Shown here in pieces: positions 9,096 through 18,941 of a stretch of 64,000 nucleotides of DNA. Origin of the DNA: Mesorhizobium sp. M4B.F.Ca.ET.203.01.1.1. GTDB lineage: Bacteria; Pseudomonadota; Alphaproteobacteria; Rhizobiales; Rhizobiaceae. The stretch's first letter is position 1. Each line of letters begins with the position of its first letter. The notes below the pieces were generated by a model, which did no database searches, was not told where the DNA came from, and saw only the letters and a program-made list of their open reading frames with translations. The position numbers and the translations under genes were made by a program. The stretch covers positions 663,087-727,086 of the forward strand of contig NZ_SRUO01000001.1 of assembly GCF_004791025.1 (NCBI RefSeq). The letters are read 5' to 3'.

Positions 9096-9109
9096 ATTCG
9101 TATGCAAAT
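9096..9109. promoter_or_regulatory. Candidate MarR operator upstream of the hydroxylase operon
   Basis: ATTCGTATGCAAAT is an imperfect palindrome (10 of 14 positions match its reverse complement) of a type common for MarR proteins. It lies 65 bases upstream of the GTG start at 9031, in the divergent control region shared with pncA. Assignment to the MarR protein encoded at the operon's end is inference. Confidence 0.45.
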
Positions 9110-9289
9110 GATATCAAGTCGGCAGGAATTGTCAAAGCCGGAGTTTCCTGTCGCCGCACAGGCTGACGGTCTCCACGCGATTGTTATGCCGCTGGAGGTT
9201 GACGCAGCCCGCCATCTGGTCGAGTTTCTGCGTCCGGTCGCGACAGCGGCATTCTATCAAAGCCTACGCCGAGACGAGAAGGAGGCCCC

Positions 9290-9904
9290 ATGGCCGACGA
9301 AGCGCTTGTTGTCATCGACCTGCAGAACGACTTCTGCCCGGGCGGCGCGCTGGCGGTGGCCGGCGGCGACGAGATCGTGCCGCTGGTCAACGACCTGATC
9401 CGGCGAACCGACCACGTCGTGCTGACGCAGGACTGGCACCCCGCCGGCCATTCGAGCTTCGCCTCCAGCCATCCCGGCAAGCAGCCCTTCGAGACCATCG
9501 AGATGCCCTACGGGCCGCAGACGCTGTGGCCCGACCATTGCATCCAGGGTAGCCTCGGCTCGGACTTTCATTCCGGGCTTGCCTGGACCAAGGCGGAGCT
9601 GGTTATCCGCAAGGGGTTCCGCCCGGCGATCGACAGCTACTCGGCCTTCTTCGAGAACGATCACACGACCCAGACCGGCCTGGCCGGCTATCTGCGCGAA
9701 CGCGGCGTCGACAAGGTGACGCTGGTCGGGCTGGCGACCGACTTCTGCGTCGCCTTTTCGGCGCTGGACGCCGTGAAGCAGGGCTTCAAGACAACCGTGC
9801 GGCTAGACGCCTGCCGCGGCATCGACCTCAACGGCTCGGTCAATGCGATGCTGACGCGAATGCGCGATGCCGGCGTGGTGCTCGAAGACCACCTGTCGGA
9901 CTGA
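9290..9904 (+). CDS. pncA: Nicotinamidase
   Basis: PncA, 204 residues, deamidates nicotinamide to nicotinate in the cytoplasm. The catalytic triad is visible as Asp10 (VVIDLQNDF), Lys108 (VIRKGF) and Cys153 (GLATDFCV). Metal ligands are Asp48, His50, His54 and probably His83 (TQDWHPAGH, PDHC). The ATG has a strong GAAGGAGG site. It diverges from the molybdenum hydroxylase operon and would supply nicotinate to it, or to pncB at 19340-20644 for NAD salvage. The family is certain; its role in catabolism is inference. Confidence 0.95.
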   Translation: MADEALVVIDLQNDFCPGGALAVAGGDEIVPLVNDLIRRTDHVVLTQDWHPAGHSSFASSHPGKQPFETIEMPYGPQTLWPDHCIQGSLGSDFHSGLAWTKAELVIRKGFRPAIDSYSAFFENDHTTQTGLAGYLRERGVDKVTLVGLATDFCVAFSALDAVKQGFKTTVRLDACRGIDLNGSVNAMLTRMRDAGVVLEDHLSD

Positions 9905-9938
9905 CCGGACTGTGGAGCGTCGAGGGGGCTTCAAACAA

Positions 9939-11363
9939 TTGGCGAGGACACTGACGGCAGGCCTACCCGCCCTGGCTGTCCTTCTGTTTCCGCAATTCGC
10001 CTTCGCAGCGGCGGACCACGAACTGCCCGGCGCGGCGATGTCGCTCTGGTGGGTGCTGCCATTTGCCGGCCTGCTGCTGTCGATCGCCACCGGCCCCCTG
10101 CTCTTCCACCATGTCTGGGAGCATCACTACGGCAAGATCGCGGCCGGCTGGGCGGCACTGGTGGTGATGCCGCTGGCGATCGCCTTCGGCATCCCTTCGG
10201 CCATGGAAGCGGTGCTGCACACGCTGCTCACCGAATACATGTCGTTCATCATCCTGTTGTTCGCGCTCTACACGATTTCGGGCGGCATCCTGCTTGCCGG
10301 CAACATCCACGGCACGCCCCTGGTCAACGCCGGGCTTCTGCTTGCCGGCGCGCTGCTTGCCTCGGTGATCGGCACGACCGGCGCCTCGATGATCCTGATC
10401 CGGCCGATCCTGCGCGCCAACGACAACCGGCCGTTCAACGCGCATGTCGTGATTTTCTTCATCTTCCTGGTTTCCAACATCGGCGGCTCGCTGACGCCGC
10501 TCGGCGACCCGCCGCTGTTCGTCGGCTTCCTGCGCGGCGTCGACTTCTTCTGGACGACCGCCAATCTCTGGCGCGAGACGCTGTTCACCGGCAGCCTGGT
10601 GCTCCTGGTCTTCCTGGCGATCGACACGATGCTGCACCGACGCGAGGCCGGTATGGCGAAGATCAAGGATCCGACGCCGGACAAGACCGTGCGCCTGCGC
10701 GGCGTCGCCAACCTGCCGCTGCTGGCCGGCGTCATCGGCGCGATCCTGCTCTCCGCAACCTGGAAGCCGGGCGTCAGTTTTTCCATCTTCGGCGTCGGGC
10801 TCGAGCTGCAGAACCTGGCGCGAGACGCCGTCATCCTGGCGCTGGCGTTCGCCTCGCTCGCCGTCTCGCGCAAGAGCCATCGCGAGGCGAACGGCTTCAC
10901 CTGGGGGCCGATCGCCGAGGTGGCGAAACTGTTTGCCGGCATCTTCATCGCAATCGTGCCGGTGATCGCCATCCTGAGAGCCGGCCATGATGGCGCGCTG
11001 GCGCCGCTGGTCGCGCTTGTCACCTCCGATTCCGGCCAGCCCAACGACCTCGCCTATTTCTGGCTGACCGGAGCGTTGTCGTCCTTTCTCGACAATGCGC
11101 CGACCTATCTGGTGTTCTTCGAGCTTGCCGGCGGCGATCCGCAGCGCCTGATGGGCGAATTCGCAACCACGCTTGCGGCGATCTCGGCAGGCGCGGTGTT
11201 CATGGGCGCCAACACCTATATCGGCAATGCCCCGAACTTCATGGTCTATGCGATTGCCAGGCATCGCGGCGTGAAGATGCCGGGCTTCTTCGGCTATATG
11301 GCGTGGTCGGGAACAGTGCTGATCCCGACGTTTCTGATCGCGGGACTTCTGTTCTTCGGTTGA
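9939..11363 (+). CDS. NhaD/CitMHS-type membrane permease (putative sodium:proton antiporter)
   Basis: A polytopic inner-membrane protein of the ion transporter superfamily, about 474 residues. It has two related halves with SNIGGSLTPLGDPPLFVGFLRG in the first and FLDNAPTYLVFFELA plus GANTYIGNAPNFMVYAIA in the second, which match NhaD/citrate-transporter-like signatures. I chose TTG at 9939 since GAGGGGG lies 10 bases upstream and the protein then begins with a signal-like LARTLTAGLPALAVLLF. An in-frame ATG at 9867 lies inside pncA and is unlikely. The gap to pncA is 34 bases, so cotranscription is plausible. Substrate could be Na+/H+ or a carboxylate. Confidence 0.85.
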   Translation: MARTLTAGLPALAVLLFPQFAFAAADHELPGAAMSLWWVLPFAGLLLSIATGPLLFHHVWEHHYGKIAAGWAALVVMPLAIAFGIPSAMEAVLHTLLTEYMSFIILLFALYTISGGILLAGNIHGTPLVNAGLLLAGALLASVIGTTGASMILIRPILRANDNRPFNAHVVIFFIFLVSNIGGSLTPLGDPPLFVGFLRGVDFFWTTANLWRETLFTGSLVLLVFLAIDTMLHRREAGMAKIKDPTPDKTVRLRGVANLPLLAGVIGAILLSATWKPGVSFSIFGVGLELQNLARDAVILALAFASLAVSRKSHREANGFTWGPIAEVAKLFAGIFIAIVPVIAILRAGHDGALAPLVALVTSDSGQPNDLAYFWLTGALSSFLDNAPTYLVFFELAGGDPQRLMGEFATTLAAISAGAVFMGANTYIGNAPNFMVYAIARHRGVKMPGFFGYMAWSGTVLIPTFLIAGLLFFG

Positions 11364-11515
11364 GTTCGGCGGCCACCGGCATGGGGGTCGCTGGCGGCCG
11401 ATAGCGCTTGCGTATGCGCGGTCAGCAATTTCTGCTATTGGCGAAGCGAGGTGCGGGATAGGTTCGATTGAACCTGAGGAATGCTTATCGAACGCAAGCC
11501 ATTCTTGGGGCGACG

Positions 11516-12478
11516 ATGACCATCAAAGCCGAGAGCCTGCCCTATCTGTCAGCCGAATTCCTGGACAGCTTGGCGATTTCCACGTCCGACGTGGTCGACG
11601 AAATCGAGCGGCAGATCATCGGTCAGAGGCGAGGCGAAGTATGGTGTGCGCCGAAGGCGGTGGTACTGCCGGGCGACGACCGCTACATCATGGCTACTCT
11701 CGCCGTCGCGACCGAACCCCGGGTGCTGGCCACCAAGTCGCTGGTGGTCAATCCCCGCAACTCCGGGCGGGGACTTGCAACGCTGAACTCGCTGGTCACC
11801 CTTCTCGACGCTGAGACAGGACTGCCGCTTGCCTTGGTCGACGGCAATTGGGTGACTTCGAAGCGCACGGCTGGGCTGAGCGCGGTAGCGGCCAGGCGTC
11901 TGGCCCGCGCCGACTCGGCGTGCGTCGCGTTCATCGGATGCGGCGTGCAGGCGCGCGCTCATCTCGAAGTTCTGGCCGATCTTTTTCCGCTGCAGGAGAT
12001 CCGGGCCTTTGCTCGCAGCAAAGCCAGTGGTGAAGCACTGTGTCGGATGGCCGAGGCGCGTGGTCTGACCGCGGTAGCGAGCGATACTGCCAAGGCGGCG
12101 GTCGAATCCGCCGACATCGTGGTGACGACAGTCACATTGATACCCGAGCCCGCTCCGTTTCTGGATGCGCGATGGCTGCAGACCGGAGCCTTCGCCACCA
12201 TGACCGATCTGGCCCTGCCCTGGGTGCCTGAAAGCATGGCCATCTTCGATCGCATCGTCATAGACGATCTGGCGCAAGAGGCGCAGATGAGCAAGCCGAT
12301 GGTGAGGCCCGAACTCGTGGCCGGCGACCTGACGGGTTTGGTCGGTGGCGACCTGCCGGGTCGCCAAGGCGCGCGTGAGCGAACAGCATTCGTTTTTCGT
12401 GGCATGGCGGTCGGCGATCTCGCAATTGCCGGCCTGGCATTTGCACGCGCGAAAGCAATCGGCGCGCTGGACGCCTAG
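11516..12478 (+). CDS. Ornithine cyclodeaminase / mu-crystallin family protein
   Basis: A 320-residue NAD(P)-dependent enzyme of the ornithine cyclodeaminase/mu-crystallin family. The Rossmann motif FIGCGVQARAHLEVLADLF is near residue 140. Upstream are the substrate-side stretches TKSLVVNPRNSGRGLATLNSLV and [25 protein letters not shown] at 11516 has TTGGGG at a suitable distance; a TTG at 11468 would add 16 residues without support. Members act on ornithine, alanine, lysine-derived cyclic imines and others, so the substrate cannot be named. It stands alone, 152 bases after the permease and converging with livF. Confidence 0.85.
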   Translation: MTIKAESLPYLSAEFLDSLAISTSDVVDEIERQIIGQRRGEVWCAPKAVVLPGDDRYIMATLAVATEPRVLATKSLVVNPRNSGRGLATLNSLVTLLDAETGLPLALVDGNWVTSKRTAGLSAVAARRLARADSACVAFIGCGVQARAHLEVLADLFPLQEIRAFARSKASGEALCRMAEARGLTAVASDTAKAAVESADIVVTTVTLIPEPAPFLDARWLQTGAFATMTDLALPWVPESMAIFDRIVIDDLAQEAQMSKPMVRPELVAGDLTGLVGGDLPGRQGARERTAFVFRGMAVGDLAIAGLAFARAKAIGALDA

Positions 12479-12505
12479 GGGTTGAACCGCCGTCCGCCTC
12501 AACCC
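12478..12505. terminator. Weak hairpin between convergent genes
   Basis: GGGTTGA (12479-12485) pairs with TCAACCC (12499-12505) between the cyclodeaminase-like gene and the livF stop. There is no T-run, so termination is only a possibility. Confidence 0.3.
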
Positions 12506-13210
12506 ACCCCCACATAGCGCCGCACCGCCGACGGATCGGCGCGCAATTGCTCGACATCGACCGTCTCGCGGTTGCGGCCGTTCTCGATGAAGCAGACGCG
12601 GTCGGCGACCGAAAGAACCGCATCGACGCGCTGCTCGACCAGAATGGTGGAGACGCCGCGTTCGCGCAGCTTGGCCACCGTCTCGCGGATCTTGGCGATC
12701 ATCGACGGCATCAGCCCTTCGGTCGGCTCGTCGAGCAGTAGCACCTGCGGTTCGAGGCAGAGCGCGCGCGCCATGGCCAGCATCTGCTGCTCGCCGCCGG
12801 ACAGCGTGCCGGAGCGCTGCCTGAGGCGCTGGCGCAGCAATGGAAAAAGGTCGAGGACATTTTCCCGCACGGCCTTGCCCTTGCCGCGCGCCATCAGGCC
12901 GATCTCGATGTTTTCCGCCACCGTCATCTCGGCGAACAACCGCCTGCCCTGCGGCACATAGGCGACGCCGGCTTTCGGCACGTCGTGCGCCGCCAAGCTG
13001 GTCAGCTCCGTGCCGTCCAGCCTGATCGAACCCGCGGCCGCCGGAACCAGGCCCATGATCGCCTTCAGCGTCGTCGTCTTGCCGGCGCCGTTGCGGCCGA
13101 ACAGGCAGAGCACCTCGCCCTTCTCGAGCACGAGGTCGAGCCCATAGAGGACCTGGACCTCGCCGTAGAAGCAGTCGAGCCCGGCAATGGCCAGCGCCTT
13201 GGACCCCGCC

Positions 13211-13218
<8 letters not shown>
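12499..13218 (-). CDS. livF: Branched-chain-type ABC transporter ATP-binding protein LivF
   Basis: A 239-residue ATPase of the branched-chain amino acid uptake class. It has Walker A GRNGAGKTTT, the signature LSGGEQQMLAMARAL, Walker B VLLLDEPTEGL and the switch histidine replaced by Gln in ILVEQRVD, as is typical of LivF. The start at 13218 overlaps livG by 8 bases; the longer frame runs into livG and is not used. It is the last gene of a minus-strand operon of binding protein, livH, livM, livG and livF. Confidence 0.95.
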
Positions 13219-13935
<717 letters not shown>

Positions 13936-13939
<4 letters not shown>

Positions 13940-14898
13940 GGCAGCCACCCGAGCCAGCGCTGGCGGATGCTGCCCATGATCCCCTTGGGGAAGAACAGCA
14001 CCAGAAGGATCAGCGCGACGCCGACGATCAGCAGATAGGCGGAGGTGAAGCCGCTGGTGATGTCGGTGACATAGTACATGAACAGCGTGCCGATGAGGGG
14101 CCCGAGCGCAGTGGCGGCGCCGCCGAGCAGCACCCAGAGCAGCGGCAGGATCGAATATTGCACCGAGGCGAAGCTGGAGCCGACATAACCGAACAGAAGC
14201 GCGTAGGCCGCGCCGGAGGCCGCGCAGATGGTGCCGGAGACGACGACGGCGGCGAGCTTGTTGGAGAAGGTGTCGTAGCCGAGCATCTTCGTCCGCTCCT
14301 CGTTCTCGCGGACGGCGACCAGCACGCGGCCATAGCGGGAGCGGACGACGGCAAGCGTCGCCAGCAGGACGATGGAGAACAGGGCCAGCGCGCTCATGTA
14401 GCGCACGGTCGGGTTGGTGAGGTCGAGGGTCGTGCCGCCCAGGGTCAGCACCCGCGCCGCTTGCTGAACGACCAGGCCCTGGTCGCCGCCGGTCCAGACG
14501 GCGAAATAGAGCATGAGCAGCGAAAACACCTGCGCGAACATCATGGTGACGATCATGAACGCCACACCCGAAGTGCGCAGCGCCAGCACGCCGATGACCA
14601 GGGCCAGCAGCGCGCCGCAGGCGATGCCGGCGAGGAAGGCGGCCGGCACGCTCCAGCCGAGATGATAGACGCTTAAGCCCGCACCATAGAGGCCGGCGGC
14701 GAAGAACATGGCATGGCCGAGGCTGAGCAGGCCGACATAGCCGAACAGCAGATTGTAGCCCATGGCGAACACCGCCAGCACCATGATGCGGGCGATGAGG
14801 CCGTGATGATAATCCGGCAGCACGAAGCTCAGCGCGAAGAGCAGGGCGATGACGCCGAGATGCAGCGAATAGGCCTTTGCCGGCGAAGCTTCCGTCAT
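13936..14898 (-). CDS. livM: Branched-chain-type ABC transporter permease LivM
   Basis: A 320-residue inner-membrane permease with about nine hydrophobic helices. It contains the conserved GYNLLFGYVGLLSLGHAMFF block near residue 45 and the cytoplasmic loop RSRYGRVLVAVRENEERTKMLGYDT that docks on the ATPases. The stop overlaps livG, and its start overlaps the livH stop by 4 bases. It forms the channel with LivH. Confidence 0.95.
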
Positions 14899-15776
14899 CG
14901 CGAGGCCGTCCCGAACAGGCCTTGCGGCCGGAACACCAGCACCATGGCAACGACAAGTGTGGCGATGATCTTGGCCAGCGTCGGCGAGAAGAACATCGAG
15001 ATGATGCCGTCCGACAGGCCGATCAGCACTGCGGCGACGAGGGTGCCGCGCAGTGAGCCGAGGCCGCCGATGATGACGACGATGAAGGACAAAAGCAGCG
15101 GATCCTGACCCATCAGATAATGCGCCTGGCTGATCGGCACGATCAGCACCGCGGCTATTGCCGCCAGCATGGCGCCGAGGGCGAAGACGCCGCCATAGAC
15201 GCGGTCGACCGGAATGCCGAAGGCTTGCGCGGTCTCGCTGTCATACTGGGTGGCGCGCATCAGCAGCCCAACCTTGGTCCGTGTCAGCACCAGCCAGGTG
15301 GCGACGAGCAGCAGCGCGGAGGCCGCGACCACCGACAGCTTGTAGCCGGAATAGCCGAACCAGGGCAGCAGGATGCGGTAGCTGAAGGGCGGCTCGACCG
15401 GGCGCGCCTCCGGACCGTAGAAGGTCAGCGCCAGCTGCTGGATGATGTAGAGCATGCCGATCGTGGCGACGATGGTGGCTTCCGGATTGTAATTGAGCCG
15501 GCGCAGCACCATCCGCTCGGCGACCAGCGCGACCGCGCCGACGATGAGCGGCGCGATGACCAGCGCGGCGACGAAGCCGAGTGCAGGATGGCCCGAGATC
15601 GCCGTCGAGAGCGCCCAGGCCAGCACCGCGCCGAGCATGAAGAACTCGCCATGGGCGACATTGACGACGCGCATGACGCCGAACACCAGCGACAGGCCAA
15701 GCGCCGTCAGCGCCAGCACGGCGGAAGTGACGAGGCCTTCGAGGGCGGCGAGGAGGAGATGGGGTCCGAAATGCAT
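14895..15776 (-). CDS. livH: Branched-chain-type ABC transporter permease LivH
   Basis: A 293-residue permease with the LivH hallmarks ALTALGLSLVFGVMRVVNVAHGEFFMLGA near the N-terminus and the loop TRTKVGLLMRATQYDSETAQAFGI for ATPase docking. It is separated from its binding-protein gene by about 300 bases that hold a palindromic repeat, the only large gap in an otherwise overlapping operon. The substrate cannot be read from the permease. Confidence 0.94.
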   Translation of the reverse strand: MHFGPHLLLAALEGLVTSAVLALTALGLSLVFGVMRVVNVAHGEFFMLGAVLAWALSTAISGHPALGFVAALVIAPLIVGAVALVAERMVLRRLNYNPEATIVATIGMLYIIQQLALTFYGPEARPVEPPFSYRILLPWFGYSGYKLSVVAASALLLVATWLVLTRTKVGLLMRATQYDSETAQAFGIPVDRVYGGVFALGAMLAAIAAVLIVPISQAHYLMGQDPLLLSFIVVIIGGLGSLRGTLVAAVLIGLSDGIISMFFSPTLAKIIATLVVAMVLVFRPQGLFGTASR

Positions 15777-16072
15777 GCTACACGCAGGCAGGTGCCAAGC
15801 GCACCCCTCTCTGCCCTGCCGGGCCCGGCCCTGCGCTATCGCTCCGGGCGTTCGTCGCTCGGAAAGCCAAGCAATTGGCTTCCCGTCCGCTTCGCGGACC
15901 GCTCCTCACCCTCCTCAAGGGGGGAGATTGGCTGTCACTATCACTTTCGCCAATCGCAAAGGCCGACAGAGTGCCGCCTTCGCATGAGCTGCTGATCTCC
16001 CCCCTTGAGGGGGAGATGTCCGGCAGGACAGAGAGGGGTGGCTTGGCGCTCACGCTTGTCGGCGTAACTAAG
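15777..16072. repeat. Intergenic mosaic palindrome between binding protein and livH
   Basis: No gene is supported here. CCTCAAGGGGGGAGAT at 15913-15928 is the exact reverse complement of 15995-16010, with an inner GATTGG/CCAATC pair, so the transcript can form a long stem-loop. The right end (15995-16038) has the block GGGGGAGATGTCCGGCAGGA, which also occurs at 18921-18964 (opposite strand) and near 19233-19260. This resembles the dispersed rhizobial intergenic mosaic elements. Confidence 0.8.
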
Positions 16073-17377
16073 TCACAGCGCCTGCGTCGTGTAATCCCCC
16101 TCGGCCTCGTAGAGGCCGTCCTCGATCTTCGTCTTGTGCACCACCTTGAGCTTGCCGCCCTCGACCTTGGAGATGTTCTGGATGCCGAAGCATTGGTGGA
16201 TCTTGCCGTTGAAGGTCTTCGGACCCTGCGGATGCTCCGGCCCTTCGGCGAACTCCTTCAGCGCCTCGGTCGCCTCGACCAGCTTGGCGCGATCCTCAGG
16301 CCCCTTGTAGCCGGCATCCTCCATCGCCTTCTTGACGACATAAAGCGTTTCCCAGCAGCCGAACATGTGCGAGGCGGTGGAGACGTCCTTGGCATCGCCG
16401 ACGGCGGCGCCATTGTCGTCGATGCCGACGGCGGCGCGGTAGGCCTTCTGGGCGGGGGAATCGTCGGCCTGCGCATAGCGCGGCGAACCTTCCCAGAAAT
16501 GGCTTCCGTCGAGGAATTCGAGGCCGGGGCTGTTGATGTCGGTCGCCTCGAGCGAATCCATGAAGCCGAACAGCTGCGGCCGCGACGAGCCGTAGAATTC
16601 GCCGAGCTCCTTGACGAAGGTGAGCACGGCCGGGCCGACCATGACGTGGTAGATCACCTCGGTCTCGGCCGGGATCTGCGGGAAGTATTTGGTGAAGGAC
16701 GACTCCGTCGGCGGGATGGCGATCTGGGCGATAACGTCGGCGCCCTGCGCCTTCAGTGCCGGCGGCAGGTAGTCGCGATGGTCGTAGCCGAAGGCGAAGT
16801 CGGGGAAGATCTGCGTCACCTTCTTGCCGGCATTGGCCGCGATCCACGGCGCCATCGACTGGATCTGGCTCTTCACGTCGGTGATGCCGGGCTGAAAGAC
16901 GTAGCGGTTGAGCTTGGTCGAGGCGACGTGGTGGCCTTCGCTGACGACGAAATAGGGGATCTTGTTTTCGCCGGCGGCGGGTGCCGAGCCGATGACGACA
17001 TGCGAGAACAAGGTGCCGAAGACGATGTCGGTCTTGTGCTGGGTGGCGAACTTGCCGACAACCTCGGCGCCGCGGGCGGGATCGGTGCCGTCATCCTCGA
17101 TGACCAGCTCGACCTGGCGGCCGTTGATGCCGCCGGCATCGTTGATGGCCTTGACCGCGGCGGCGCTCGTCTTCTCGTACCAGCGGCCATAGGCGGCGCC
17201 GATGCCGGTGCGGTGCGACTGGAAGCCGATCTTGACCGGCGCCGAGCTCTGCGCCTGGCTGTAGCGGACGAAGCCCGGCGCGACGGCAAGGCCGGCGCCG
17301 GCGGCGAGGCCCTTCAGCGCGGTGCGGCGCGAAAGAGTGGTCTTGGAAAGATCGAAAAACCCATTCTTGTCAGACAC
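16073..17377 (-). CDS. ABC transporter substrate-binding protein (LivK-like, Tat-type signal)
   Basis: A 434-residue periplasmic binding protein of the branched-chain/amide family. The N-terminus carries a twin-arginine motif, LSRRTALKG, followed by a hydrophobic stretch ending near FVRYSQAQ. The mature part begins APVKIGFQSHRTGIGAAYGRW. GTG at 17377 is the start, because AGGGGA lies about 7 bases upstream; the longer ATG form has no ribosome site. It heads the livHMGF operon. The ligand is unknown. The neighbourhood with pncB, pncA and a nicotinate-type hydroxylase makes a pyridine carboxylate or amide worth testing. Confidence 0.9.
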   Translation of the reverse strand: MSDKNGFFDLSKTTLSRRTALKGLAAGAGLAVAPGFVRYSQAQSSAPVKIGFQSHRTGIGAAYGRWYEKTSAAAVKAINDAGGINGRQVELVIEDDGTDPARGAEVVGKFATQHKTDIVFGTLFSHVVIGSAPAAGENKIPYFVVSEGHHVASTKLNRYVFQPGITDVKSQIQSMAPWIAANAGKKVTQIFPDFAFGYDHRDYLPPALKAQGADVIAQIAIPPTESSFTKYFPQIPAETEVIYHVMVGPAVLTFVKELGEFYGSSRPQLFGFMDSLEATDINSPGLEFLDGSHFWEGSPRYAQADDSPAQKAYRAAVGIDDNGAAVGDAKDVSTASHMFGCWETLYVVKKAMEDAGYKGPEDRAKLVEATEALKEFAEGPEHPQGPKTFNGKIHQCFGIQNISKVEGGKLKVVHKTKIEDGLYEAEGDYTTQAL

Positions 17378-17507
17378 GGCAGTTCCCCTGTTTTTTGAGT
17401 TTTGACCAATGGCTGTAACGAGGCAAAAATTGCATGTGTACAAACTAAATCACCAAAGCCTCGACGTGGCAAGCGTACTTCCCGACAGGCATTGAGGCCG
17501 CCCTTTT

Positions 17508-18941
17508 TCACCCGGCGGTCGGCGTGGCAAGCAGCCAAAGGCCAAAGACCGTATAGGCGATCATCAGCACCGTGAGCGGCAGTTGGCTGAGCGCGGCACG
17601 CGCCGCGGCCGGATGCAGCCGCCAGGCCAGACCATGGGCGACGAGGACGGCCAGCATATGGCCAAGAATGATGACGCCGGCCTGGAGATTCCACAGCCAC
17701 CAGGCCGAGTCGGCGCCGGCGACCACGCCGGCTTCGACTTCCATGTCAGCGGTGCCGAACAGGTTCCAGCCGAGCGCGAAGGGATCGGACAGGGCGGCCA
17801 GCGCATATTGGCCGTCGACCAGCAGCGCCGTCAGGTAGTGGGCGAAATGGTAGGCGAGCGCGATCGGCACGATAGACCAGACCAGCAAGCCGGCGGCTTG
17901 CGCGAATGAATGCCGGTCGCCGGCGAGGCGCTGGCCGACATGGACGGCAAGCGCGAACACCGCTGCCAGCAGGACGAAGGTCAGGACAAGGCCGAAGCTG
18001 CCGATGCCGATCAGCGCGGTGCGCCCGGGAAACTCCAGCGGATTGACGCCGAACAAGCCGAGCCAGAAGAAGGTCTTCGACAGGCCGTCGAAGGAGACCG
18101 AGGACAGCGCAAGCAGCAGGAAGGCGATGCCGGCTGTCGGCAACGGCTCGGCGGAGAGCAGTTTGGCGCCCGGCCAGCAGAGACTGAGGCGGCACTTCGC
18201 ATCGCGCTCAACAACAGCAAAGCGCGCGACCATGGCGAAGAACACGCTCAGGAACTCGCCGCGCCGGCTCCATTCGCGATGGCCGAAGACGAGCATCAGG
18301 ATGAAGTTCTGCAGCCAGTAGAGGCCGGCGGCGTATGCCAACCGGGCCGGGTCGTCGGGCGCCGGGTCGATCAACTCGAACCAGGCGAAGGCGAAGAACA
18401 GCCCGACGGCCGGCCAGCAGGCTAGCCATGCGGGCAAGCGTCCGTCCTGTTCACCGCCGCGTCCGATCAGGCGGCTGACGACCCGCCACGGTCCGTACCA
18501 GGGGTTCAGCCACGACCAGAGATCACCGAGCGCGCCCTGCAACAAAGCCAAGCCCACCCAGAGCAGCGTCCATATGACGAGCGGCAGCGGGTTGGACAGT
18601 GGATCGCGGCTGCCGAACAGGCCGGCGGCAAGGAGGATTGCGAAGCCGGCAAAAGATATCGCGCTGACGATCGTGCGAGAGGCGTCACCGAGGGCAAAGA
18701 GCGGCAGGCGCCGGCGCCAGAAGCGATCGAGCGCTTCCGGCGGTAGCAGGGCCAGGACGAGGAAGCTGACGGCGACGGCGAGCGCGCCGCCGGCGACGTA
18801 ATAGCCGGTGGGAAGGAGGAGGACATGGCCGCGATCTGAGGCGTGGGCGAAGGCGGAAGTGGGGAGGGATGCGAAGGCTGCTGCGAGAGCCAATCGCGAA
18901 GGTTCGCGCCCTACGGCGTCCCCCTCAGTCCTGCCGGACAT
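17508..18941 (-). CDS. Polytopic membrane protein, fenitrothion-hydrolase-like family
   Basis: A membrane protein of about 461-477 residues with some ten hydrophobic segments, beginning with a signal-like LALAAAFASLPTSAFA and then HASDRGHVLLLPTGYYVAGG. The layout and the HA...LP..YYVAG start resemble a family often labelled fenitrothion hydrolase, but I recall this only as a pattern and cannot verify activity. The start is uncertain: ATG at 18941 has GGGGGAG before it but lies in a dispersed repeat; TTG at 18893 is the next in-frame choice and lacks a basic N-region. Two short charged spots, SRLIGRGGEQDGR and ERDAKCR, mark cytoplasmic loops. Confidence 0.75.
   Translation of the reverse strand: MSGRTEGDAVGREPSRLALAAAFASLPTSAFAHASDRGHVLLLPTGYYVAGGALAVAVSFLVLALLPPEALDRFWRRRLPLFALGDASRTIVSAISFAGFAILLAAGLFGSRDPLSNPLPLVIWTLLWVGLALLQGALGDLWSWLNPWYGPWRVVSRLIGRGGEQDGRLPAWLACWPAVGLFFAFAWFELIDPAPDDPARLAYAAGLYWLQNFILMLVFGHREWSRRGEFLSVFFAMVARFAVVERDAKCRLSLCWPGAKLLSAEPLPTAGIAFLLLALSSVSFDGLSKTFFWLGLFGVNPLEFPGRTALIGIGSFGLVLTFVLLAAVFALAVHVGQRLAGDRHSFAQAAGLLVWSIVPIALAYHFAHYLTALLVDGQYALAALSDPFALGWNLFGTADMEVEAGVVAGADSAWWLWNLQAGVIILGHMLAVLVAHGLAWRLHPAAARAALSQLPLTVLMIAYTVFGLWLLATPTAG

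Noticed and set aside
15913..16038. CRISPR-like repeats
   Set aside because: The repeats are inverted palindromes in different gaps, without regular spacers or cas genes.
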